Of a stretch of 64,000 nt of DNA, positions 23,301 to 38,300 are shown piece after piece. The stretch spans positions 3,780,001 to 3,844,000 of the forward strand of contig CAIIXF020000009.1 of the NCBI GenBank assembly GCA_903813345.2, in the 5' to 3' direction. A program made the position numbers and the translations under genes. Numbering within the stretch: position 1 is the first letter of the stretch; the number at the start of each line of letters is the position of its first letter. The notes below the pieces were generated by a model that did no database searches, was not told the origin of the DNA, and worked only from the letters and a program-made list of their open reading frames with translations. This DNA is from Owenia fusiformis. Lineage: Eukaryota; Annelida; Polychaeta; Sabellida; Oweniidae.

Positions 23301-26300
23301 TATATGAGCAGAGTAACGTCCATAAGAACTCTCTAAATTCCCGCACAGAAAGTGGACATGAGGAAGTCAGTATTGTAAAGAAGTCGCAGTCACAAAGGTG
23401 TGACAACTGTGGACTGATACATAGAGGAGGCACGTGTCCTGCGGCTAATGAGCAGTGTAACGGATGTTTAAAATTCGGGCATTTTAAAAGATGTTGCCGT
23501 AGTGGGAAATCTAGTGAAAAGGACTCTAGACAACGGAGGCAAGGCAAATCTGGAAAACGTAGAAACCCCCGAAAAGTGAACCAGGTGGAGGAATCAGTAT
23601 CTTCAGAAGATGAAGTGTACTTGGGATCTGTAACCACTGAAATCCCAGACACCCAGACATCAAAGATAGCCCAGATTCCCGCCAAAACCCCAGATATACC
23701 CAACTCAAAATCCTGGATTATACAACTAAAAACAGGTGGGCACACCCTTACTGCTAAGGTGGACACAGGTGCCCAGGCCAATGTGATCTCACATGCACTG
23801 TTTAAGAGGTTAAGACACCCCCCTATGAAAGCTTCTACCACAAGGCTATTTACCTACAACAGGCAGCCCCTGGACGTCATGGGTGAATGTGATATGCCTT
23901 GTAACTTTGAAGGGATAAACTACAAAGTGAGATTCATAGTAATTAAGGAGAAAGCTGACACTTTAATTAGTCTGCAATCAGCTATTCTCTTAGGCTTAGT
24001 TTCCAGAAGTAACATTTCTACAGTTGGCTCTGACAGCACACTGACCACAGACCAGTTAGTGTCTAATTACAGCTACATATTTGAAGGCCTAGGCTGTCTG
24101 CCTAGCAAAGTGCACATTACCCTTGAAGAAAATGTCACGCCTGTGGTACACCCCCCTTACAAGGTAGCTGTTCACCAGAGAGACAAATTGAAAACTGAAT
24201 TAGAGCGAATGCAAAAACAAGGAGTAATTGCCAAAGTGGATGAGCCCACTGATTGGGTGAATAATATAGTTTTAGTTGAGAAGAGCGACAAATCTCTGAG
24301 GATATGCCTTGATCCTGCAAACCTCAACAAAGTTATTAAAAGGGAACCGTACCCTACTGCCACAACAGAAGAAATCAGCACAAGATTGAAAGGTGCTACG
24401 AGGTTTACCAAATTGGATGCGACAACCTCATTTTGGCAACTTGAACTTGATCACGAGAGTTCGTTGCTTACTTGTTTCAACACACCCTTTGGACGATATC
24501 GATTTACACGTCTGCCATATGGACTAAACATATCTACTGAAAAGTTCCAGATGGAAGTTTGTAAAGTTCTAGAAGGAATAGATGGCGTTGAAGTCCAAGT
24601 GGATGATATATTGATTTCTGGCAAAGATGAGGAACAGCTTAAGCATCGAATGGAAGCAGTGTTCCAAAGAGCAAGTGAGAACAACCTCAAGTTTAACAGG
24701 AAGAAATGCCAGTTTAATGTGCCATCAGTCACATATGAAGGACATACATGGTCGAGAGATGGACTGAGTATCCCGGATGATCGGATAAACAGGAAGAAAT
24801 GCCAGTTTAATGTGCCATCAGTCACATATGTAGGACATACATGGTCGAGAGATGGACTGAGTATCTCGGATGATCGGATAAAAGCGATAGTTGAGATGAA
24901 AACCCCTACAGATAAACAATCACTGAGTCGATTCCTTGGCATGGTGAATTATGTTGCCAAGTTCGTACCACGCTTATCAGAGCTAAATGCTCCCTTGCGA
25001 GAACTACTGAAAGAGGATATTATTTTCGAATGGAATAAGCCACAGATAGAAGCGTATGAGCAGCTGAAAAAGCTTATAACTACAGCGCCAGTTCTCAAGT
25101 TTTACGACCCCAATAAGCCATCAGTGCTGAATGTAGACTCTTCGAAAGATGGTCTTGGAGCTGTCCTACTACAGGATGATATGCCTGTATGCTACGCGTC
25201 AAAATCGCTAACCTCTGCCCAACAAAACTACTCCCAAATAGAGAAAGAGATGACGAGTATATGTTTTGGAGCAACTAAGTTTCACCAATACCTCTATGGT
25301 AAGCCCTTTGTTGTGGAAACTGATCACAAGCCCCTGGAGGTGATCGCAAAGAAAGCTCTAAATAAAGCCCCAGCTCGATTACAAAGAATGCTTTTGCAAA
25401 TGCAAAAGTACGATGTCACAATCAAGTGGAAACCTGGAAAAGACATGGTTATATCAGACACTCTCAGCAGAGCATGTGTAGACAGTGACACAGAAAGCTC
25501 GAAAATTATCGCTTCTATCATGAATGACATTGATCAACAAGCAGATGGATTACTTCAAGCTTTACCCATGTCTAAACCAAAACAGCAAGAGTACAGGAAC
25601 GCGACCTCGAATGACCCTGTACTGCAACGCATTATGGAATATTGCAGAATTGGATGGCCTGAAAAGACTGATGTACATGAGTCAGTCATGCCATATTACA
25701 CCTTTCATGATGAACTTAGTACAGTTGATGGTCTCGTGTTCAAAGGCCTAAAACTGGTAATTCCCACATCAATGAGAGACGAAGTAAAGTCGCTTATCCA
25801 TGAAAACCATATGGGAATCGTTAAAACAAAATCCATAGCAAGAGAGACACTCTTTTGGCCCAACATGAATTCCCAGATCGAGGATATGATAAAAAACTGT
25901 GACATTTGCAAAACCCACAGAAATGCCAATCAAAGAGAACCTATGCTTCCACATAAGGTTCCTATTCGCCCCTGGGAAAAGATAGGTGTTGACCTATTCT
26001 CACATAACAACAAGGATTACCTAATTGGAGTAGACTACTACAGCAAGTACCCTGAGCTGTACTCACTCACCAGCACCAAGGCAAAACCCATCATAAATTG
26101 CCTAAAAGCCTCGTTCAGCAGAAATGGTATTCCCCAAACAGTATTCAGTGACAATGGTCCACCATTTCAATCATCAGAATATGTAAAATTCAGCGAAGAC
26201 TACAACTTTGACATTGCTACATCGAGCCCGAATCTAGCAAATAGCAATGGCCAAATTGAAAGGACAATTCAGACTGTTAAAAATATTATCAGAAAATCAG

Positions 26301-29300
26301 ATGATATTTTCACAGCCATGCTGAATTTGAGAAACACCCCAATTGATGCGAAGATCAACAAATCCCCAGCAGAATTACTTATGGGAAGAAAACTGCGATC
26401 TAAAATTCCTACAAGTGGTGTTCTACTGAATCCCCAAAGCCCAGATCCCAACGTTCGCACAAAACTTCAGCAGAAAAAGCAGATGGAGAAGAGAAAGTAT
26501 GACCTCCGCGCTCGTCCCCTTGCCCCTCTTCAACCTAATACCCCTGTCAAAGTCCGTGAGAAAAGGAACAATAAATACATCTGGAGAAATGCAACAGTGA
26601 CTGAGAAACTAGACTCGCCCAGATCATATCTAGTTGAAACCCCAGATGGAGGACAATTTAGAAGGAATAGGAGACATTTAATTCCAGCATAAAATGTGTG
26701 AAATGACTGTCAATAATATAGTGTAGACCCAAGACTGGAAGTGAAATGGAAATATCCATATTTGCAATGAAGGTCAAGGATAGACCAAATTAGCATATCA
26801 AAATAAACATTGTAGTAAGACTGTAGTAAACTCTTAGGTCAAGAACCTCATTAGCATGTAGTACAAACATATGCACTGGACATTTTATCAATGAATACTA
26901 AAGTTCATGAGACAGGTCAGATAGTTCAAATTACATGGCTAGTAAAGTTTAAATGAGCTCCCTTACAAAATATTCAGAATTAGTAATGATCATATTTCAA
27001 TGAGATGACTGTTAAAAGTTTAACTTGTTTTTAAACTAAAAGAAGGGAGATGTTATGTATCTGGTTTCAGTACTGGTCATTAAGACATGTAAGATATCTG
27101 ATACCCTTAACTGAGATTACCATGCTTATAGCAGACACTTGTAAGTCTGGCTTCCTACTAGAAACACATTAACTATGTAGTTCTTATATTATGTTTGATG
27201 TATAATAAAGTCTTAATACAAAACACAACAGATATGAAGCTTGTGAAGCTTGGGATTCTTCAAGTTGTGTTCTTCGAGTAGAATGGCGCTTGCAATACAG
27301 AATTAAATGTTTTTGGGTTGCACTCTTACCATAGACACATAGAAAATTATGGTGATTCAAGTGTAAGCATGAATTCAATGTTTTAAGAACTTTGCCGGAA
27401 ACAGACGTTGACGTATAGTGCTGCGGGAATTATATCATATTATATTATATCCCGGTGCCAGGAGTATATGATAAATAAAAAGATATGATAAATAAAAATG
27501 AATATTTGTGATATCGTCATGATATTATATGCTCATTCGAAAGCTTACTCACTACCTCATCGGGTTCTACTCACGGTATAGTCGGAATAGCTCGGTGGTA
27601 GCTTCGGGTCCTATATAATCGTACTCGTGACATAATCGGGTCTTTCATTTTCAACTTTCACCGGTGATTTCAATGATATGCAACGTATAGCAGTGAAATA
27701 AATATGATACATTTACACCTATTGTATCTTTGAATCGAATGAAGTAAAGACAGCCATGACTGTTACTTATTCAAGATGTAAATCATCATTCAAATATTTA
27801 AAAGTTGAATTTAGCGATTGGATAGTAAACACTGCGCTAAGTACTCATTATTTTTTTGCTAACAGGAGTGCCTGGAACAATAACTTTATCAGTTACACAC
27901 AATTCTGTGTTTTATCTGTTTCTCATATTGAGAAATCCCCCTACATTTTCAGACATCTTCGGGTCTTTGCTCGGCGGTAGGTTGTATATACACGGGTACT
28001 CTTTCCCCTCGTGATATACCATATATTTCTCTTATACCATATACCATATTTTTTACTTCTCTTATACCATATACGATAAATTTTGGCCCCTCTTATACAA
28101 TATACAATAAATTTTCACGCTCTTATACGATATACGATATCTCTATACACCCCCCCCACCATTTTCTTGCGAATTCTGGGCCTTTAGACTAGACTAGTCT
28201 AGTTACTGAACACAGCTGACTTCTGTCAGCTCGGTAGAGTAAGCCTTTAGAGAGATGCAACTTTTCTAACTTTGAAGTGGGGCACTTTTAAAAATATATT
28301 GAAATCTCAAAGATGGCTGACCTGGGAATGTGAATCATCAGCAGTTGTCGAAATAATCCCATGGTCGATGCGAAGTAGCCCCATGAGGAATAGCCCGGCA
28401 TACGTCAAAGTTAGATGCATCTCCCTCAGTGAAGGCCCAGAATTATTGATGGGTCCTATATACCAGGCACAGGAGCATGTGTATTATATAAAATCAAATT
28501 TCTACATGCTGTTGCACAGTCAAGATGTAGGATCATGGAAATTAAGGTGCTATGGAAGTTAACAGGAAATGACAAAACAGGAAGTGACAAAGCCATGCTG
28601 GATTTTGAAAATTTTTTGAACCAAGATAACAGAGTTCTGTTTGGACCTCCAGTCAGTTTAACTAGTTCCACATATATAATTTACATGACCGGGAATATAA
28701 CGGAAATGGTCAGAATGACCATAAACATGATGAAATAACCTTTTCAGCCCTCTGAAAATGTGCCTGAAAAACAGCTAAGAGTAGGTGCTCAGGAAAGGTC
28801 ACTGAACAGAATTTTTTGACTTTTTCAGAAAATCTGTCCAATATATTGCTTAAAATGATACAATTTAAAAAAATTTGATATCATTCTTAGAAAAAGAAAA
28901 AAATGAAAAAAACTGAATTGAAAATCGATCGATTTACCTTTTTACTTCAGCCATTATTGTTTCAGAAAATTTTTTAAAATTTCAAAGATTGTATCATTAT
29001 GAGCAATATATTGGACACGTTTTCTGAAAAAATCGAAAGATTCTGTTCAGTGACCTTTCCTGAGCACCTACTTTTAGCTATTTTTCAGTCACATTTTCAG
29101 AGGGCTGAAAAGGTTATTTCATCATTTTTATGGTCATTCTGACCATTTCCATTGTGTTCCCAGTCATGTAAATGATATGTGGAACTAGTAAAACTGACTA
29201 GAGGTCCAAACAGGACTCTGATATCTTGCCTCAAAAAATTTTCAAAATCCAGCATGGCTTTGTCACTTCCTGTTTTGTCATTTCCTGTTAACTTCCATGG

Positions 29301-32300
29301 CACCTTAACTGGACTAGGTGATTAGCAGTCAAAGAATATATGAAATAGCAATTTGGCATAGAAAAGTAGTTCAAAGAATTCGGCGATTCCGACATTCTGA
29401 TTGGTTGGCTTTCAGGTGCTCATTGCTGCTACGAATTGATGCCATCTATTGACAAAAGCACAACATCCACATTTTTAACTCTTAAAAATGTTCAATTTAT
29501 ATATAAAAGAGAGACAATAATTGTTTCAAGGATGAAGATTGATAAAAGACAGAATAACACTCTTCATTCAACTCATAGAAGAAGTTTTAAATGGGGACTG
29601 AACTTAATGGTTGTCACGTTACCTTTCAAACTATAAACCAGAAGAGGGGGTTAAAATTTCAGATTGTTTTAACAAATTAAAAAAGTGAAATGTTATGTGG
29701 AGGATTTTAAGTGAATTTAATATCGGTCTGTTTTCAAAGATAGTGATAAATTTAATTGGATAAAGTTTTTTGGTTAAAGTTTTCATTATTTACAGTTGTC
29801 AGAAATTACTCATTACTGATGACATATCATAATTTTAAAGAAAACAGTATGACATTATAGTATTTCACAAGCAAGTACAAATATAACGTTATGACGTCAT
29901 ATCATTGCCAAGCAAAATTTCATAAAAAAAACAAAAATTATAATACAGTGTGTCTCAAAAAAAATGTTACACTTACAAAAAGTTCAATATCATTCATGAT
30001 TTTGACTTTTCCCCTAAAATATACTTAGTTACCAAAAGACGATTCTTTCTCGAATAAATCCACACCATCTGATTCAAAATCCGTCCATGATTGGTTGCAC
30101 AGGACAGATTTTATAGACGCATGTGAAATCTGATTTGCGCCGACTTCTCAGTGGTCAGACATGTGGTGATCAATTCTTTTTTGGTGTGAATGCTGTGGAG
30201 TAAATGCTGTGAATGCAATGATCCAGTTGTTTCTTTCCTGGATAGAAATACAACATTTCATTGTCAAAGGTTCAATTTCGTTACGTATGATTGCAACAGG
30301 ATGGTGCAAAGGCCTGTGGCAGATCGTTTGGTAGAACTCTTTGGAAATCAGACGATAGCATTGAATTACCTAATTGATTGGCCCCCAGGGTCATCCCACT
30401 TTACACCCTTGATTTTTTGAAGGGCCTCTGAAAGCACTTTACAGCATCACAAACTAACCTAAATGAACTTCTACAAAAATAATTGATGGAATCCGTGTGA
30501 TATTACAATGCATGTTCGCATGGGCAAGGGTACCTCAGATTCTTAGATTTGCTTTCACATTCAACATGTTGAGGGGACCGCATGTTTATGTGAATAGACC
30601 CAATGACCATATGTAAGACAAGTAGGAAAATTACAGAATGACTCAGTTAAAGGTCAAGCTTCTGCTCAGAAGAAAGTTAAATGTTAAAGAAACTGTTCCT
30701 CTTTTGTCATTTGGTCAATCCAATCACTTAGAAGTTGGCGCAAGTCAGATTTTACTATGGGACACTAAAAGGTGTCCTGTGGAGCCAATCAAGGACCGAT
30801 TTTGAATCTGATGGTGTCAAATTATTCGGGAAAGATTTGTCTTTTGGTATCCAAAGATATTTTAGGGGAAAAGTCAAAATTATGAAAGATATTGAACTTT
30901 TTGTAAGTGTAACATTTTTTTTGAGACACTCTGTAGTTATCAGGAGTACTGAACACAATCTTAATGACCAAATCAAATGCTTCAAAATTCCTCTAATGTG
31001 ATAAAATTGTCATCACACGTTTCAGCTTATGTTATACAGGAAATATTCCACTCGGGTAACAGTGTATCACCACTTAAGCTTTGTGCGCTTTCGTGGATGA
31101 TACTGTTGTATTACCTTTCGTGGAATATATCCTGTATCACATGCTGAAACGTGTGATAACTGAGAGTATTTCTAGTTTATGTTATGATTATGTACTTTTG
31201 CTTTAAGTTTATCTCAACAAGGGTAAGGATTTCCCCAGATCCATTAATCTTAATTTTCCCTATTTTATCAAGATATCTCTCATGTTCTAATGCGTAATGC
31301 GAAGAGTGACCACTGGTTAGTTATATTCATAGAGGGTTTGGGGGTGTTGGGGGGGGGTGTTAGACAGAAGAGAGCGAGTTAACTAGATTAATTTGTGAAA
31401 TAACGATTCAGTAACAGAAGTTCGCTAAAGAGAAAATATGCTTAAATCTAACAGCCCTCAGATTGTTTTCAAAAGTCTTATCCATGATTGCAAATCAGGA
31501 TTTATGTTGCAGCTTGTAAGAACAATTGGTTTAATCAAATATTTTTATTCAACTCATTTCCTGCTTGGTCAAAAGTTCAGATGTTGAAAGAAACCATATC
31601 GAATCAACTATTGATTTATTAGATTATACTGTTTCATGTGCCATTTATACTCTATTTGGTTGCAGATTGTTAATTAGTTTGTAAAAGATAGTCATTGTTC
31701 AGCCTGAGTCACTCTAATCTGCATTAATTATATTGCATGATAATAATAATATAACAATTTGGGTAATTGGAGAGTTATTTTGAAATATGTTTTTACAAGT
31801 TAATCTATTTATCATTTTCTTAATTATGATGGTAGACATCATTATAAAAATGTTATTTTTGTGCAGTATTTGGAAAATAAATTTAATTGTCTTAGTCTAA
31901 TAATGAATAGTATGTATAGGACAGATAAAAAACTTTTTTGAACTTTCGGACAGAATAAGCATATGAACATACAAAAATTGATATCCAGAATGAATACTCT
32001 TAGGACCAAGTAAAAAGTTTAAAATGTTTTTTGATAATGATTAATTTGGAGCTTATGGGATATACACTCCCCTCCATAAGTTTGGCAACCTTTTTCCCCC
32101 ATTGAACTACGTGTTAAAGCTTCTTTACGTTTGAATTTTTATTTACTTAACCGGCGATGAAATAACTTATAATATTAATAGAAACGTAACTTGACTTTAT
32201 TTCCAATACCTCCAAATTTTCTCAATTTTTTTCCTCAATTACAATAGGTCGAAAATTGATGATAAATTTGATGAATTTTTGAAAATCGTCATTCCCATGT

Positions 32301-35300
32301 AATCCAATGAGAAATGAAGGGTTCGGAGCAAATCAGAAATTAGGATATCTTTTCAGTAAAATATTCAGCAAAAAATATTTTTATATAGAAAATTGAATTG
32401 TCTAACTTTTTTGAACACTAAGTGTTTAGTTTATTTGATGAATATTAAAGTTACAGCACTTCAAAGTCATTTTTGAAAATAATTTTTCGCCTCCTGTGTT
32501 ATTTCAATGGGAGAGTTTTTTTGAAAAACAATTGTGCTATATTGTTGTCGTCTTGTGCTGTTGGGCGGGCGTGCGGTTGTGCGGGCGGGCGGCACATAAA
32601 CCAAATCTTGTCATCAAATTTCCAGGATAACTGCATACCTGTTCAACTTGAAATTTTTACAGATGCAAGAGCAGACTAGTACCAAGATCTGATTAAGTTA
32701 AGGGCATGCTGGGTAAACTACGTGGCGGCCATTTTGAATTTTTCAACAAATCTTGTCATCAAAATTCCAGGAAAACTTGAAATTTTTACAGATGCAAGAG
32801 CAGACTATTGCCAAGATCTGATTAGGTTTTGGGTATGCTGGCTGAATTACATGGTGGTCAAAAATTTGATTTTCTAAATTGATATTTTGGATTTAAATTT
32901 AGGTCAGCTAATTACAAAACACCTACTGAGGTCTGAAAAAGTGAAATTTTCAAGGTCGAAGGTCATCAAATTAGGTCACAAACAATGTTATCTAAATTTT
33001 CCCAAAGTTCAACACTACAAATAAATTCTGTGTCATCAAAATTGCAGGAAAACCACTAACCTTGTCAACTTGAAATGTTTACAGATGCAAGAGCAGACTA
33101 GTGCCAAGGTCTGATTAGGTTTTGGCCATGCTGGCTAAATTACATGGTGGCCAGTTTGCTCTTCAAAGTGCGATATTTATCACTGTGTGTCTTGTTTGTT
33201 AAATAAAGTTAGCAAATTCAATTGCCTGCCTAACTCGTATTTTTTGCAAGGACTCGGATGGATGGATATTGTGTCATATGACTTGTGGCAAACCTACCAT
33301 TTCCCATTGGTTAACATGGGAATGTTGATTTTCAAAAATTCATCAAATTTATCATCAATTTTCGACCTATTGTAATTGAGGAAAAAAATTGAGAAAATTT
33401 GGAGGTATTGGAATTAAAGTCAAATTACGTTTCCATCAATAGTATAAGTATTTTCATCGCAGGTTAAGTAAATAAAAATTCAAATGTAAAGAGGCTTTAA
33501 CACGTAGTTCAATGGGGGAAAAAAGGTTGCCAAACTTATGGAGGGGAGTGTATAAAAAGGTGCTCCCAATCTTATATTTGTCCATTTTAGAAAGTGCTCA
33601 CTCATCTTGTTAAGAGAGCTGTTCAAGTTAAATGCTTGACTATTGGTTTTAAGATCAGTTCTAGTCTACCCTTTGCATTTGCTCGACTTCGCTTCTTAAA
33701 AGAGAGCTTCATCTTGTAGTTTAACTAGACTCTGTGTTGATTAAGAATTTAAAATTTATTACTTTCCTTACAGTTGAAAATCTGTTTATTTCCTGGTTGA
33801 TTTTAAGAAAAACCAGCTTGAATTGAATATAGTATACTTAACTTTAAACTTAATCTTAAATTAGGATCTAATCGATATATGATTTTTGTAATTTTTTTAT
33901 TTTAGGTATTGACTATAAGACAACTACCATCTTGTTGGAGGGAAAACGGGTCAAATTACAGCTCTGGTAAGCTACTTAAAATAGTAATTTAGTAAAACAT
34001 ATTTGTACAGGGTGGCAGCTAAGGCCTCGCCAAACGCCAAAACAAGGGTCAGAAAAATTTTGGGCGAATGAAAATGCAATTTGTTTCGACAATTTCGGCG
34101 ATAGATAATTGAGCCCATGAGAAACAGATATATGCTTAACCTTCTAAACAAATAGTTTGTCAATCTTACCTCTAGAATCGCTAGAATACTTGAAAAAGTA
34201 GGAAAAAGTTTTTTATTTATTTTTATGTTCCGGACCGCAATTCAATGAAAACGCACCTTTGATTGGCTTAAAACTAAGTGGTGGATCAATCAAAGCGTTC
34301 GATGCAATACATAATATACAGCTTGAACTACGAACAAAATTATTCTTGCCGTTCCATAAATTCAACCAATATAATTATTTCATCTTCTTGCGATTTTTAT
34401 TTATAATTTGATTAACGCTGTAATTGAGGAACTTATTGCTGTATTAATCAGAAGTTTGAGCATTCACGACCTACAAATACCCAGACGAGTCATCGTATGA
34501 TCGTTTCATACATGTAATTTTGAAATCATATTTTATTTGTTCGCATTTCTTGTAAAGTGCTTACGTAGTATGCAAAATAGCGGCAAATTTGATTCACGAT
34601 GTCTCTTAACTTTAAAGGTAACTTTAAAGGTAGGTCATTTTCTACTGATTCCCAGCTTTTCTGTGGATTGCCTCGATTTAACAAAAAAATGTCCAGTCAT
34701 AGAATATTTTGGCGAGTCTGAATTCAAAGTGAGTGGTCAAATTTGGCTAGAGTGAAAATATCCTTAGCTGCCACACTGTTGTATTATTCTTTTACCATTG
34801 CAATATACCCATTGTTTAATGTTATATCCTTCTGCAGGTTTATGCATATTATCGTTTGAACAAATCGATTAATTTTTTGTTCCCATATCAAAAATTATTC
34901 AGATTTGTTTATAAATTGGGATTTGCAGCTCTGTGGAATTACTCAGATGCGAGTAGGTAGTTACCAGTTTCGCCACCAGGTGGCTGAGTCGGGGGAAATA
35001 ACATGGCAGGGTATTACAAAATTCCCTTAAACCTGAATATGCATCAGTTGTAGTGATTCACTTTTCATATTACCCTTTTGTATCTGATAGTTATACAAAT
35101 TAAAATATGCCCAGTAAAAGAAAATATTATCTGCCCAACACAAGAAAAGATATTTTACTTTTTGTGATTTTACAACATGGGCTCTATGGGGAATCCCCCC
35201 GACCTAGAAGTCACATTTTCAAAGAAAATTAAATTTTCAAAGTTGATAGACTCTTTTCAAAACCACATTTCTAGATGTATTTCTACATGTAGATTCCAAA

Positions 35301-38300
35301 TATGACATCAGTTTGACTGAATTTTGAATTTTTGATGACGTAAATCAAGATTATTTCTACTCGCATCTAGTCTATTGCCATCATCTAGCCCTTAGTGTGA
35401 ATTGAATAGCACTTAATGTGAATGGTTTTCATTTTAAACCTGTTTCACTTATAAATAGTCATTGTGTAATTTGTGTAATGTGAAGGGGTCTTGGTATAAT
35501 CCATATAAACTAATATGTTGTGTCAAGGGGTCTTAATGATAATCCATACTCCTTATCTTGGGCCTAATATGCAAACATTGATTGCAATTATCTGTTATCA
35601 CTCATTGCATCCCACTTTATCAAATTGATTCAGAAATTGGTGTTTTGTACCCTTTCGAAAGAGTTTGATTTTGTATCTCTTAAGAAAATGTTCATCTCCA
35701 CCTTTTGATTCTTTCATTAAGAAATGATCCTTTGACGTAGCATTAAAAAATCTAATTTGATGGTTTACCAACAATACACTGTTATCTACTCATTTAAAGC
35801 TAACATCGTCATCCATTTACACATCCTTTTCAGAGGCTAGGATTTTACTGCTGGTCTGGGATTCAGGGTATAGTTAGGCATACTGGTACTTATTAGGTTG
35901 AAATCACATTAAACTTACTTAAGGCTAATTGCATTCAGAACTGGGTACTTCTAAACATACATCACTTTCATATTCGTGTCAGAGATTTTTTTCCAATTGA
36001 CGTTTGGAATAGAGGGATTATACCAAACGTTGAAAATCATTCTTTGAAAATTATTTTTATCTCAGGATTCCAGAATGATGTCATCATTGATATATGAATG
36101 TATTTGATCATCACCTGATTTTGTTCAAGCTTTATTGGGTAGATTCCGATCATCAGTGAACATTTCATAAAAGTCTTGTATCAGGCCTCTAGACCTCCCC
36201 CATCCCGACCTAATGTTTGGAGTTACAAGGGCTCAGTGCAAGACTATCATTCTTATAGTTGTATGCAGTTAGAATAATCAAATCGGTCACTTGTATCATT
36301 CATGGTCTTGATTTTTTTGCGTTATCAATAATTTTTTTTGCTTCAATAATATTCATCTGAACAAACATGAACACATTATTCATTCAAATTCATTGTTTTG
36401 GTAAACAATGGTTTAATGTCAAAGCCGCCTTTTATTTTATAAATTGGCCATAAGGGAGTGATTTGCTAGGTCATGGTGACATATCACACATTTTTTATTG
36501 CAACTTCCTAATGAAACAGTGGTATCAATGCACATTGTGTGTTTCATTCAAAATTCACTAATGTCTTTATTCTTGAGATATCACTAGTAATATAAAAAGT
36601 AAGTCCTCTGTTTTCCTCTTTCTTTCTCATAATATTAATCAGAAGTATCCTATTCTGTTTCCAAACTTTAACCATGGTTTCAGTTCATACGCCTCAATGT
36701 CATTGTGCTAATATATTGTCAACTATGCATTACAATATTCTGCTCAATAATGTACCGAAAATCAATAATCTACTTTTCTATTTAAGAACCAAATTCATGC
36801 ATGTTTTCAATGCTGGGCAGAAGAGGAGACAAAATCCCAGAGCTTAGAGATGACTCATCTTGTTTATCAACTTCATTTGTCTAAATTTCCACCATATAGT
36901 TTCTAAATGCCTTGATGTGATGGTTTGAAAATTTGTTGATGTCACTCCTTGTCAAATGACCAATCAGCAATGAGATTGAAAATATGAGTCTTCTCAGAAC
37001 CCTCTGGTATCCCATTTCTGCTGGGCAGTGTTCCTAGCATTGGAGCATACGGGTCTTCTCTGAACCATGGGGTATCCCCCTTGTGCTGGGCAGTGTTCCT
37101 AGCATTGGAGCATACAGGTCTTCTATGAACCATGGGTTATCCCCTTGTGCCGAGCAGTGTTCCTAGCATTGGAGCATACGGGTCTTCTCTGAACCATGGG
37201 GTATCCCCTTGTGCTGGGTAGTGTTCCTAGCATAGGAGCATATGGGTAGGGTGTTCCAGAATATGGCTTTTTCATGCTAGCAAGATGCAGTTCAGACCAG
37301 ATGCGCTCTTGATAGTAAAGTTTAAGCTGAAAAAATTTCGGTTCCTAAAATCGACGTTTGACCCCCCCCCCCCCCCCCCCCTACCGACATTTTTGCGAAA
37401 ACTGGTAAAAAACGGCAAAAAACGTCATTTTCTAGCCTTACAAGGTAAACTATGAAGGATGGATGTCAGAAACCTTGTCAAAATCATTAGGTTATGGTCA
37501 TTATGTATTATCATACAGTTGAAAACATAGTATACCTTGTTCATTAATTATTTAACCCTTTTCCTACTAATATTTGAGCGAAAATCGCAAATATATCACA
37601 TTTTGAAACAAACTATTTGCTCTTTTACTGTTATTCATATGGTAGCTTATCTCTAACTACTAAACACCATCAAACTGGTAATACTGATGGTAATAACAAT
37701 TAGATAAATGGTACTGCAAGGGTTAAGCACTGTAAACCATATTTTAGAGTCCTGGTTATAAGGTGATCATGCATTCATTTAGATAATGGTTTACACTGAA
37801 TTAGTTCCACCCATGTACTCATAAATGATCTAACATGTTATAATAACAATGTCTAATGTCTACAGATTATTCTGCATTTCATTTTTTAGGAATGCAGGGA
37901 TCTTGGCCCTATGAGAGGAGGAAACCAGAATCATTCTAGCCCTCACAGTGCCATCACGGGCAGCATTGGCGTAGTCTTGTATGTCTTTTACGCTCCTCTC
38001 TGCAGCGTCATTAACCACATACAGATTATGCACAATAGCTGCTAATTTAATATATCCTTGATGTGTAGCCCACTGGTTGATTGGTAGATGGAGCCAAGTT
38101 GTATCCCCATTTGTAAGATCAAATAACAACCAAGATCTTGGCCCTAAAAAGTCAATAAGTTCTTGGTTGGGCTGAATGAGTATAATCAGTGTGGAAATCT
38201 GGCTTCCCAGGGTTGAAGACAATTGGTCTTTGGATTCCCAATAGATGTCTTGCCATACTTTCCCGTGTGATGTCATCCAGGCCATCATCAAACAGGGCAA

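Larger units (their letters stand above)
22555..27230 (+). mobile_element. Ty3/Gypsy LTR retrotransposon, 4676 bp, apparently full length
   Basis: Two 180 bp LTRs that read as identical flank one 1302-codon Gag-Pol frame. A primer-binding site follows the 5' LTR, and a purine tract (AAAAGAAGGGAGA) precedes the 3' LTR. A 5 bp target duplication, GATAT, lies at 22550-22554 and 27231-27235. The domain order protease, RT, RNase H, integrase is Ty3/Gypsy. The element sits in RAB40 intron 1 in the sense orientation, inside an older TIR element. All signs point to a young insertion. Confidence 0.95.
21654..28013. mobile_element. TIR DNA element with 6 bp flanking repeat, split by Gypsy element
   Basis: The ends are CACGAGGGGAAAGAGTACCC at 21654 and its inverted form GGGTACTCTTTCCCCTCGTG ending at 28013. 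The TIRs continue inward for about 50 bp (GTATATACAACCTACCGCCG). The hexamer ATATAC lies directly outside each end (21648-21653 and 28014-28019). This is a possible 6 bp target duplication, but the surrounding array is made of similar hexamers. Without the nested Gypsy element it is about 1.7 kb. Its only coding trace is the interrupted C2H2-like frame at 22307. Confidence 0.7.

Noticed and set aside
23104-23841. 245-codon antisense frame over the Gypsy gag-protease region
   Set aside because: Shadow of the 1302-codon Gag-Pol frame. No motifs of its own.
24451-24942. 163-codon antisense frame with an internal repeat
   Set aside because: Antisense shadow of the RT, and its repeat merely reflects the 93 bp duplication.
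28535-28738. 67-codon frame as a stand-alone gene
   Set aside because: It lies in one arm of a palindrome, has a mirrored counterpart and no recognised homology. Kept only as an observation about the element.
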